64,000 bases of DNA from Geothrix edaphica (GTDB lineage: Bacteria; Acidobacteriota; Holophagae; Holophagales; Holophagaceae), in the NCBI RefSeq assembly GCF_030268045.1, contig NZ_BSDC01000002.1:496001-560000 (forward strand), in the 5' to 3' direction. Both the position numbers and the translations under genes were made by a program. Positions within the stretch are counted from its first letter, which is position 1; each line of letters begins with the position of its first letter. Positions 57,357 to 64,000 of this stretch are shown here, piece after piece. Under the pieces are notes generated by a model, which did no database searches, had not been told where the DNA came from, and saw nothing but the letters and a program-made list of their open reading frames with translations.

Positions 57357-58658
57357 GTGATCCCGGAACCGATCTGTGCGCCCGCCACCCCGCCGGTCCC
57401 CTCGGCGGTGGCCCTGGTGCGGGTGTCGGGAACCGGCCTGGCGGCCCGCCTCGCGCCCCTGCTGAGTCTGCCGGAGCCCCGGACGGCCTCCCTCCGCACG
57501 CTCCGCTGGGATGGCTTCCGGGAGCGGGCCCTGGTGCTGTTCTTCCCGGCCCCGAGCAGTTACACCGGGGAGGACCTGGTCGAGCTCCAGGTGCACGGCA
57601 ATCCGCTGCTGGTGCGGCGCCTGCTGGAATGCCTGGGCTCCCTGGGCATCCGCCTGGCGGAGCCCGGTGAGTTCACCCGCCGGGCCCTCCTGAACGGCAA
57701 GCAGGGCCTGCTGGAGGCCGAGGCCCTGCGCGACCTGGTGGGCGCGGAAACCGACACTCAGCTCCGGCTGGCCCAGGCCCGGGCCGGGGCCCTGCCACCC
57801 TGGCTCCAGGAGGCCCGCCAGGCCCTGGCCCCCTGGGTGGCCCGGGCCGAGGCGGCGGTGGACTACGGGGAGGAAGAAGGCATCTTGCTGGATCTCTTGG
57901 CCTTGAATGGTGATCTCGCCCCCGTCCGACGCCAGTTCCACGTGGAACAGTCCCGAGCCCGGGCGGCCCGGCACCTCCAGGACGGCCTCCGGCTGGCCCT
58001 GGTGGGCCGCCCCAACTCGGGCAAGAGCACCCTCTTCAACGTCCTCGCGGGGGAGGACCGCGCCATCGTCACCGACATCCCCGGCACCACCCGGGACGTG
58101 CTGGAGGTCCGCTGCGAGTGGCGGGGCCTGCCCCTCCGCCTGTACGACACCGCCGGTCTGCGGGACACGGAAGATCCCGTGGAACGCCTCGGCGTGGCCC
58201 GGGTGCGCCCGGTTCTGGAGGGCGCGGACCTGGTGCTCCACCTCTGGCCGGCCCCGGATCCGGCCCCGGACCCGGTCCTCCGGGCGGCCCTGGCCCCCTT
58301 CCCCGGCAAGGTGCTGGACGTCCGCACCTTCGCGGATCTGGCCGAGGCCCCGGGCGTGGCCATCGCCGCCCACCGGGGGAACCTGGACGCCCTGGAGGTC
58401 GCCCTCCGGGAGCGGCTCCTGGGGGGGCTGGCGCCGGATGCCTGTCTGGGGGCCCTGGCCTCGGCCCGGCAGGTGGCCCTCCTGGAGGACCTGGCCCATC
58501 AGCTGGATCTCCTGGCCGACCTGGCGCCGGGCGGTCCGCCCGAGCTGCCGGCTTCCCTGTTGCAGGGCGCCTGGGGCCTCCTGGCCCGGCTGACCGGAGA
58601 GGACCGGGCGGAGCGCACCCTGGACGAACTCTTCAGCGGCTTCTGTCTCGGGAAATAG
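57357..58658 (+). CDS. mnmE: tRNA-modification GTPase MnmE
   Basis: This 433-residue protein starts at GTG 57357. The N-terminal tetrahydrofolate-binding domain includes YTGEDLVELQVHGNP and PGEFTRRALLNGK. The inserted G domain has GRPNSGKST (P-loop), a TTRD switch, DTAGLR and a divergent NKxD region. The C-terminus ends FSGFCLGK, with the Cys of the usual FCIGK motif. With MnmG it installs the cmnm5 group at U34 of tRNAs. mnmG is not in the window. Confidence 0.95.
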   Translation: MIPEPICAPATPPVPSAVALVRVSGTGLAARLAPLLSLPEPRTASLRTLRWDGFRERALVLFFPAPSSYTGEDLVELQVHGNPLLVRRLLECLGSLGIRLAEPGEFTRRALLNGKQGLLEAEALRDLVGAETDTQLRLAQARAGALPPWLQEARQALAPWVARAEAAVDYGEEEGILLDLLALNGDLAPVRRQFHVEQSRARAARHLQDGLRLALVGRPNSGKSTLFNVLAGEDRAIVTDIPGTTRDVLEVRCEWRGLPLRLYDTAGLRDTEDPVERLGVARVRPVLEGADLVLHLWPAPDPAPDPVLRAALAPFPGKVLDVRTFADLAEAPGVAIAAHRGNLDALEVALRERLLGGLAPDACLGALASARQVALLEDLAHQLDLLADLAPGGPPELPASLLQGAWGLLARLTGEDRAERTLDELFSGFCLGK

Positions 58659-58691
58659 GACCGCCGAAGTAGACTGGCCGGAGGGGGGTGC

Positions 58692-60152
58692 GTGAAGCCT
58701 GGGTTGGAAGCCATCATCGGTCTCGAGGTCCATGTCCAGCTGCGGACCCGGTCCAAGCTCTTCTGCGCCTGCCGAAACACCTACGGGGCCCCCCCGAACA
58801 CCCAGACCTGTCCGGTCTGCCTCGGCCTGCCCGGGGCCCTGCCCGTCCTCAACGGCGAGGCCGTGCGCCTGGGCATCGCCCTGGGCCTGGCGGTGGGGGC
58901 CCGGATCCGCGAGCACAGCACCTTCTACCGGAAGCAGTACTTCTACCCGGATCTGCCCAAGGGGTACCAGATCACCCAGGGGCCTGTGGCCCTGGTGGAA
59001 GGCGGCACCCTGGAGATCCCCGGCGATCCGGTGGTGCGCGGCATGGCCGGGCCCGTGCGCGTGGGCCTGGAGCGCGCCCACCTGGAGGAGGACGCCGGCA
59101 AGAGCAGCCACGACCAGCGGCCCGACGCCACCCTGGTGGACCTGAACCGGGCCGGGGTCCCGCTGTTGGAAGTGGTGGGAACGCCAGACTTGAGAAGCCC
59201 ACAGGAAGCTTCGGACTACCTGAAGGCCCTGCATCGGCTGGTGGTCTTCCTGGGGATCGGGGACGGCAACCTGGAGGAGGGGGGCTTCCGCTGCGACGCC
59301 AATGTCAGCCTCAGGGGGAGTGGGGAGACGGCCTTCGGCACCCGGGTGGAGGTGAAGAACCTCAACTCCTTCCGCTTCGTGAAGCAGGCCCTGGCCTTCG
59401 AGATCGAGCGGCAGGCCGCCCTCCTGGAGGCGGGCGGCACCGTGGCCCAGGAGACCCGGGGCTGGGATGCCGAGAAGGGCGAGACCCGGTCCCAGCGGAG
59501 CAAGGAAGCGGCCATGGACTACCGCTATTTCCCGGAGCCGGACCTGCCGGCCCTGGCCGTGACCGAAACCGAGATTGCCGCCGTGCGCGCGGCCCTGCCG
59601 GAGCTGCCGGAGGCGCGGAGCCGCCGCTGGCGCACGGCCTTCGGCCTCGGCGAAGAAGAGGCCGCCACCCTGCTCCAGGACCCCGCCTTTGCCGGGTACT
59701 TCGAGGCGCTGGCCGCGGCCTGCGGGAACGGCAAAGCGGCCGCCATCTGGATGCTGGGCGAGGTGAGCCGCACCCTCAACGAGCGGGGGGAGGCCATCGG
59801 GGCCCTGCCCTTGACGCCCACGGTCCTCGGGGAGCTGGTGGCGCTTGTCGAGGCCCGGGAGATCAGCTTCGGCACCGCCAAGGACCAGGTCTTCCCCGCC
59901 CTCCTGGCGGGCGAAGGCCGCGCCGGGGCCATCGTCGCGGCCAGGGGCCTGGCGCAGGTCAGCGACCGGGCGGCCATCGAGTCCCTGGTGGCCCAGGTGC
60001 TGGCGGCGAACCCCGGCCCCGTGGCCCAGTTCCGGTCCGGCAAAACGGGCCTCCAGGGCTTCCTTGTGGGCCAGGTCCTGAAGGCCGGCGGCGGCCGGCT
60101 CGACCCCAAGGTGGTGAACGAAGTGTTGGCCGAGGGGCTGGCCAAGGGCTGA
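58692..60152 (+). CDS. gatB: Aspartyl/glutamyl-tRNA amidotransferase subunit B
   Basis: This 486-residue protein begins GLEVHVQLRTRSKLFCAC, typical of GatB. It has the zinc-binding CxC/CxxC pair (FCAC, TCPVC), the kinase-like QKQYFYPDLPKGYQI segment (here KQYFYPDLPKGYQ) and a C-terminal YqeY-type tail domain. It transfers ammonia from GatA to phosphorylated Glu-tRNA(Gln) or Asp-tRNA(Asn). The start is GTG 58692 after GAGGGGGG. gatA and gatC are not here. Confidence 0.95.
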   Translation: MKPGLEAIIGLEVHVQLRTRSKLFCACRNTYGAPPNTQTCPVCLGLPGALPVLNGEAVRLGIALGLAVGARIREHSTFYRKQYFYPDLPKGYQITQGPVALVEGGTLEIPGDPVVRGMAGPVRVGLERAHLEEDAGKSSHDQRPDATLVDLNRAGVPLLEVVGTPDLRSPQEASDYLKALHRLVVFLGIGDGNLEEGGFRCDANVSLRGSGETAFGTRVEVKNLNSFRFVKQALAFEIERQAALLEAGGTVAQETRGWDAEKGETRSQRSKEAAMDYRYFPEPDLPALAVTETEIAAVRAALPELPEARSRRWRTAFGLGEEEAATLLQDPAFAGYFEALAAACGNGKAAAIWMLGEVSRTLNERGEAIGALPLTPTVLGELVALVEAREISFGTAKDQVFPALLAGEGRAGAIVAARGLAQVSDRAAIESLVAQVLAANPGPVAQFRSGKTGLQGFLVGQVLKAGGGRLDPKVVNEVLAEGLAKG

Positions 60153-60173
60153 TCCGCAACGCATGCTGGGCCC

Positions 60174-60461
60174 ATGAGCAACGAGATCCCCCCCTCCCTC
60201 TCGGCCTACCTCCCCGGCGTGGGCCATGTGTGCCAGGGCTGCGGGCGGATGATCGTGGACGCCGTGGAGGTTCCAGGCGAGCCCTTCCGGTGCTCCGACT
60301 GCCGCCCCCCGGCCTCGGCCCCGGAGGAGGAGCTGACCCGGGCGGCCCTGGAGGACCGGGAGCCCGTCGCCCAGCCGGACGGCCGGCCCACGGTGTGGCG
60401 GCTGGTGGCCGTCATCGCCTTCGCCGTGGTCGCGCTCGCCATCGTCTTCTGGAAGTGGTAG
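60174..60461 (+). CDS. Small zinc-ribbon protein with C-terminal membrane helix
   Basis: This 95-residue protein has CQGCGRMI and CSDCRP, a four-cysteine zinc ribbon in the first 45 residues, an acidic linker, and one hydrophobic helix at the C-terminus (VWRLVAVIAFAVVALAIVFW). It resembles tail-anchored zinc-ribbon proteins of unknown function. It begins 21 bases after gatB. Coding character is supported by strong third-position GC and its own GA-rich region upstream, but no family was recognised. Confidence 0.65.
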   Translation: MSNEIPPSLSAYLPGVGHVCQGCGRMIVDAVEVPGEPFRCSDCRPPASAPEEELTRAALEDREPVAQPDGRPTVWRLVAVIAFAVVALAIVFWKW

Positions 60462-60533
60462 GCCAGGCCCGGGTTCCGCGCCTATGCTGGGAGGCGGGAG
60501 CCTCGGTGCTCCACCGCTCCTGTTGAGGCCCAC

Positions 60534-61730
60534 ATGCCCATGCCCTGGGGACCCACCACCACCGCCATCCATTCCGGGAGACGCTTCAACCCCACCCGGG
60601 CCGTGACCACGCCCATCTTCCAGACCTCGGTGTTCCAGCTCCTGGAGAACCGCGAGGGCGCCGAGTTTGCTGCGGCCATCGAGCCGCCGGCCTTCTACAC
60701 CCGCTGGGGCAACCCCAACACCAGCGAGGTCGAGGCCGTGCTGGCCGAGCTGGAGGACGCGGAGCGCGCCCTGGTGACCGCCTCGGGTATGGCGGCCTTC
60801 GCCCTCGTGTTCGAAGCCTTCCTGAAGAACGGCGACCACCTGGTGGCCCCCGCCGCCATCTACCTGGGCACGGAGCAGCTCATCCGCCGCTGGGAGGCCG
60901 AGCGGGGCCTCCAGGTCACCTGGGTGCAGAACACCCTGGACCTGAATGAATGGGAGGCGGCGGTCCGGCCGGAGACCCGCATGATCTGGGTGGAGACGCC
61001 CTCCAACCCCACCCTGGCCCTCACGGACCTGGCCGGGGTGGCGGCCCTGGGCCGCAAGCATGGCATCCGCACCGTGGCCGACAACACCTTCCCCAGCCCC
61101 ATCCACACCAAGCCCCTGCGCCTGGGCATCGACCTCAGCGTGGCCTCGGCCACCAAGTACCTGGCGGGCCACTCGGACGTGGTGGCGGGTGTCATCGCCG
61201 GGCGGGACGCAGACGTGGTGGCCTGCTGGCACCTGACCAAGATCATGGGTCCCACCCTGGATCCCATGGCCGCCTGGCTGCTGCATCGGGGCCTCAAGAC
61301 CCTCGCCCTGCGCGTGCGCCGCGCCTCGGACAACGCCCAGGCCCTGGCCCAGTGGCTGCTCTGGCAGCCCCACGTGGCGCGGGTGGACTTCCCGGGCCTG
61401 CCCACCCATCCGGGCCATGAGATCGCCGCCCGGCAGATGGAGACGGGCTTCGGCGCCATGATCAGCTTCGAGCTGCGGGCGGGCCTGGAGGCCGGCCGCC
61501 GCTTCTGCGAGGCCCTGGAGGTCATCACCCGGGGCGTGAGCCTGGGCGGGGTGGAGAGCCTCATCCAGCACCCCGCCAGCATGAGCCACCTGAAGACGGC
61601 CCCGGAGGTGAAGGCCCGGCTGGGCATCACCGATGGCCTGCTGCGCTTCTCCGTGGGCATCGAGGACCAGGCGGACCTGGTCGCGGACCTGGAGCAGGGC
61701 TTCCAGGCGGCCGCCCAGGGGGCCCCGTGA
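60534..61730 (+). CDS. Cys/Met-metabolism PLP-dependent enzyme (MetB/MetY/MGL family)
   Basis: This 398-residue fold-type I enzyme has [13 protein letters not shown] with the phosphate-binding Tyr-x-Arg, [19 protein letters not shown], and the PLP lysine at Lys208 in [11 protein letters not shown]. Size is close to cystathionine gamma-synthase, gamma-lyase and methionine gamma-lyase (390-400) and below most O-acetylhomoserine sulfhydrylases (about 430), so the specific reaction is open. It overlaps thiS by four bases, so it is coupled to a sulfur-carrier protein, which suggests a link between its sulfur chemistry and the carrier. Confidence 0.85.
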   Translation: MPMPWGPTTTAIHSGRRFNPTRAVTTPIFQTSVFQLLENREGAEFAAAIEPPAFYTRWGNPNTSEVEAVLAELEDAERALVTASGMAAFALVFEAFLKNGDHLVAPAAIYLGTEQLIRRWEAERGLQVTWVQNTLDLNEWEAAVRPETRMIWVETPSNPTLALTDLAGVAALGRKHGIRTVADNTFPSPIHTKPLRLGIDLSVASATKYLAGHSDVVAGVIAGRDADVVACWHLTKIMGPTLDPMAAWLLHRGLKTLALRVRRASDNAQALAQWLLWQPHVARVDFPGLPTHPGHEIAARQMETGFGAMISFELRAGLEAGRRFCEALEVITRGVSLGGVESLIQHPASMSHLKTAPEVKARLGITDGLLRFSVGIEDQADLVADLEQGFQAAAQGAP

Positions 61731-61927
61731 AGCTGCACCTCAATGGCGAGCTCCGGGAGGCGCCGGAGCTGGCGACCCTGGCCGACCTGACCGCCTGGCT
61801 GGACCTCCCGGCCTTCGGCAGTGCGGTGGAGCTGAACGGCGAGGTCATCCGCCGGGCCGACCACCCGGCGACCCCCCTTCAGGAGGGCGACCGGCTCGAG
61901 GTGGTGCGGCTGGTGGGCGGGGGCTGA
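61727..61927 (+). CDS. thiS: Sulfur carrier protein ThiS
   Basis: This 66-residue beta-grasp protein with VELNGEVI in the middle and the C-terminal RLVGGG needed for thiocarboxylation. Ending in three glycines occurs in ordinary ThiS proteins too. The GTG start at 61727 overlaps the PLP-enzyme stop (GTGA). It would supply sulfur to ThiG at 27129; no thiF, thiC or other thiamine gene is nearby. Its coupling to a Cys/Met-type enzyme makes a second sulfur acceptor possible. It converges with the lipoprotein gene, with three bases between stops. Confidence 0.88.
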   Translation: MKLHLNGELREAPELATLADLTAWLDLPAFGSAVELNGEVIRRADHPATPLQEGDRLEVVRLVGGG

Positions 61928-61930
61928 GGC

Positions 61931-63610
61931 TCAGTTCACCGTCAGGCCATAGGAGATGGTGCCGCTCGCGTAGGTGCGGAGGGGATCCACCCGCACCCGC
62001 ACCACATAGGTCCCGGCGGGCAGGCTGGTTCGGTTGATGACGCCATTGCCGCTGCTGGAGGCCTCGGCCCAGGTCAGCAGGCCAAAGGTGTCGAAGAGCT
62101 CCATCAGGAGGCCGCTGCCCGGGGTGGTGAGGGTCAGGGTCCGGGGGCCCGCGGCGCCCTGGACGAAGCGGAAGGCCTGCGCGGTGTCCCAGTCATAGAA
62201 GTAGCCCAGGGCGGGTCCGTTGGTGGAGAAACTGCCGGAAGCGCTGATGGGGAGCGGGGACACCGTCCACAGCGCCGGGCCGTTCAGGTAGATGGAGGAG
62301 GTGGGGTCCGTCCCGTTCCCCACGTTCTCCAGGGCCAGCTCGTTGGCGAGGGGCGTCGCGGCGGCGAGGCCAGCCAGGCGCTTGAGGCCCGTGAGGTAGG
62401 TGGGATAGCAGGCCAGCGGGGTCTTCCCGAATTCATAGTCGTTCGGGGTGAAGGCGGGGTTGGTGGCCTTCCACATCGTCTGCAGACCGGCCTGGGTGCC
62501 GTTGAAGATGGCCGGGTTCTTCCAGATGCCCCACAGGGTGCGGGCCACGGAGCCCGGGTAGAACTCGCCGCCGCCCGTGGGAGTGAAGCCCGTGTGCTGG
62601 TCCAGGCGGAAGACGGTGGGGAGGCCACCGCCCACGGGGATGTCGTAGGAGGCCGGATCATTGCGGAAGGCGCTGGACAGGAAGCTGCTGAAGCCGCTCA
62701 CGAAGGCGATGGCCGGCTCGGACGGGTCGGCGGGCAGGACGAACGCGTTGTCGTTGTCGCGCCGGACGATGGTGCCGTAGGTGCCGTTGCCGTAGGCCAG
62801 GCTGCCATCAGCGAAGAGCAGGCGGGCGAAGGCCTCCTGCAGGGCGCTGTCGTTGTAGGCGTCGGCCCCGCGATCTGCCGCGGCAGGAGCGGCGTACCGC
62901 ACACTGTGCTGGAAGATGGCCCGGCCGCCCAGGGCCGAGCTCTGCGTGAGCATGGTCGTGCCGCCGGGGCCCAGGGCCGCGGTGGGATAGGAGGTGGCGG
63001 TGGTGCCCGTCATCCAGAAGGCATAGAGCTCGGGGAGCTGGAGGGTCGGCTCGAGGCCGCGCATGCCCAGGGCGAAGGTGGCCATCTGGTCGGCGATGGC
63101 GAAGGCGGCCCCTTCACCGGTGGCGTCCAGGGCGCGCAGGGCGAGGGTTCCACTGGTGTTGGCGGAGACGTCGGCGCTGATCGTCGTCCAGGGGGTGATC
63201 TGGTTGAAGGCTTCAGCGCTGGCATAGGTGGCCATCGGGACGGCCTTCTTCACTTCCCCGTAGAAGTAGAAGCCGCTGCCGGAAGTGGTCGGGACCTCGA
63301 TGCTGGCGTAGAGGGCCACGTAGAAGGTGATGCCCTTGGGCACGGTGAACGTGCCCGTGCCGGCACCATCGAGGGTTCCGGAGGCCACCACCTGGCCCGA
63401 GCTGCTGTTCACCACCTGGGCATAGCTGTAGCGCGTGGGGAGGGTGGTGGTCGTGCCGACACCCGAAGCGGACAGGGTCCGCTTCTCGTACTGCCCCTGG
63501 ACCGTGACCGTGACGGCGCTGGGGCCGTCGGAGCTACCCCCACCGCCGCAAGCGGCCATGAGCAGGAGGCCGAGGAGGCCGGTGGAGACTCGCCAGATGG
63601 GTAGGCGCAT
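61931..63610 (-). CDS. Large lipoprotein of unknown function
   Basis: This 559-residue protein has a lipoprotein signal peptide with lipobox LLMAAC followed by GGGGSS, then a Ser/Thr/Gly-rich, beta-rich body. The first third contains VTVTVQGQYEKRTLSASG-like strands; the C-terminal approximately 100 residues resemble a pre-peptidase C-terminal-like beta-sandwich (AGTYVVRVRVDP). No catalytic motif was recognised. The ATG at 63610 starts the signal peptide. Probably at the outer membrane or cell surface. Confidence 0.7.
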   Translation of the reverse strand: MRLPIWRVSTGLLGLLLMAACGGGGSSDGPSAVTVTVQGQYEKRTLSASGVGTTTTLPTRYSYAQVVNSSSGQVVASGTLDGAGTGTFTVPKGITFYVALYASIEVPTTSGSGFYFYGEVKKAVPMATYASAEAFNQITPWTTISADVSANTSGTLALRALDATGEGAAFAIADQMATFALGMRGLEPTLQLPELYAFWMTGTTATSYPTAALGPGGTTMLTQSSALGGRAIFQHSVRYAAPAAADRGADAYNDSALQEAFARLLFADGSLAYGNGTYGTIVRRDNDNAFVLPADPSEPAIAFVSGFSSFLSSAFRNDPASYDIPVGGGLPTVFRLDQHTGFTPTGGGEFYPGSVARTLWGIWKNPAIFNGTQAGLQTMWKATNPAFTPNDYEFGKTPLACYPTYLTGLKRLAGLAAATPLANELALENVGNGTDPTSSIYLNGPALWTVSPLPISASGSFSTNGPALGYFYDWDTAQAFRFVQGAAGPRTLTLTTPGSGLLMELFDTFGLLTWAEASSSGNGVINRTSLPAGTYVVRVRVDPLRTYASGTISYGLTVN

Positions 63611-63689
63611 GGAAACTCCAGGGGAGGGAATCCCAGTATGACTCAAGGGTCGTGCCAGGAAGGGGTGGGGGCCAGTCCTGGACAGGCTT

Positions 63690-64000
63690 CTAGCGCCAGA
63701 CTTCCCAGCGGCCGCCCGCCCACCGGGCCCGGGCCCGGAGCTGCCAGGCCGGCGGGAGGGGCAGCTCTAGCGCGGTTCCCCCGGCGGGAAGGTCGCTCTG
63801 GAAGCGGTGGAATTCGTCGCCGAGCCCCTGCTCCAGGAAGGCCTGGACCAGGGTGCCGCCCCCCTCCACCAGCACCCGCCCCACACCCCGGGCGGCGAGT
63901 TCGTGCAACAGGTGCCGCAAACTGCATCCCCGCGGACCCGGGGGCAGGCGGAGATCCTCCACGCCCCGCAGGGGTTCGGGATCGCCCGTGACGGCCCGCA
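63690..64000 (-). CDS. RibD-like reductase domain protein, C-terminal end (5' partial)
   Basis: The minus-strand frame is open through base 64000, so the gene continues beyond the window. The visible approximately 103 residues include LHELAARGVGRVLVEGGGTLVQAFLEQGL, the ARG(V/I)xxVLVEGGGxL hallmark of the RibD C-terminal reductase (core VLVEGGGTL). In riboflavin synthesis this domain reduces the ribosylamino-pyrimidine with NADPH. Whether an N-terminal deaminase domain is present cannot be seen. The gap to the lipoprotein gene (63611-63689) shows nothing further. Confidence 0.75.
   Translation of the reverse strand, partial: RAVTGDPEPLRGVEDLRLPPGPRGCSLRHLLHELAARGVGRVLVEGGGTLVQAFLEQGLGDEFHRFQSDLPAGGTALELPLPPAWQLRARARWAGGRWEVWR

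Noticed and set aside
56862-61589. A 1,575-codon minus-strand frame across yidC, jag, mnmE, gatB and the PLP enzyme.
   Set aside because: Antisense to five clearly coding genes, low-complexity composition and no recognisable domain.

Overview
The window is very GC-rich, nearly fully coding DNA that reads as a chromosomal origin region of an Acidobacteriota member, most plausibly class Holophagae (Geothrix/Holophaga-like). That placement is an inference from base composition, the gram-negative envelope genes (LolA-like protein, YidC with a large periplasmic domain, many lipoproteins) and gene content; no rRNA is present to confirm it.

Layout. 1-5551 is the 3' end of an aryl-polyene (APE)/flexirubin-type lipid gene cluster: a glycosyltransferase-acyltransferase fusion cut by the window edge, a hotdog thioesterase, then ketosynthase, dehydratase, ketoreductase, ketosynthase, all start/stop-overlapped. 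5613-10832 holds an unusual cyclic-nucleotide-domain/aspartase fusion, a biotin-dependent carboxyltransferase and two exported proteins. 10849-15289 has a GNAT enzyme, an MBL-fold nuclease-like protein, a LolA-like protein and a zinc-ribbon/FHA plus TPR pair. 15295-24282 (minus strand) is a nearly complete aspartate-to-lysine operon, dapE-asd-lysC-dapB-dapA-dapD-dapC-(DinB-like)-lysA, preceded by a well-conserved lysine riboswitch. dapF is not in the window.

24326-33496 is mixed: an RBBP9-like hydrolase, a TetR regulator with palindromic operators and a divergent lipoprotein pair, thiG, yceH, a barnase/barstar toxin-immunity pair, an MFSD1-like transporter with a Fur-like site upstream, a secreted M4 peptidase and an RDD protein. 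33500-37775 is an operon of a small EamA protein and two tandem KimA-like permeases. lipA follows, then a probable acquired block (S1C-type protease, MBL hydrolase) that also contains a decayed copy of the 3' end of lipA. 41706-46511 has a ferredoxin, a cysteine-less Asd-like protein, purB, glyA and a GGCT-fold gene bracketed by two strong hairpins.

46570-60152 is the replication-origin core: gyrA, gyrB, dnaN, oriC-like DnaA boxes and dnaA run leftwards, and rpmH, rnpA, yidC, jag/khpB, mnmE, gatB run rightwards. recF is absent from its common position. 60174-64000 has a small zinc-ribbon membrane protein, a Cys/Met-metabolism PLP enzyme overlapping thiS, a large lipoprotein and the C-terminal end of a ribD-like gene.

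No tRNA, rRNA, CRISPR array, insertion sequence or prophage was recognised.
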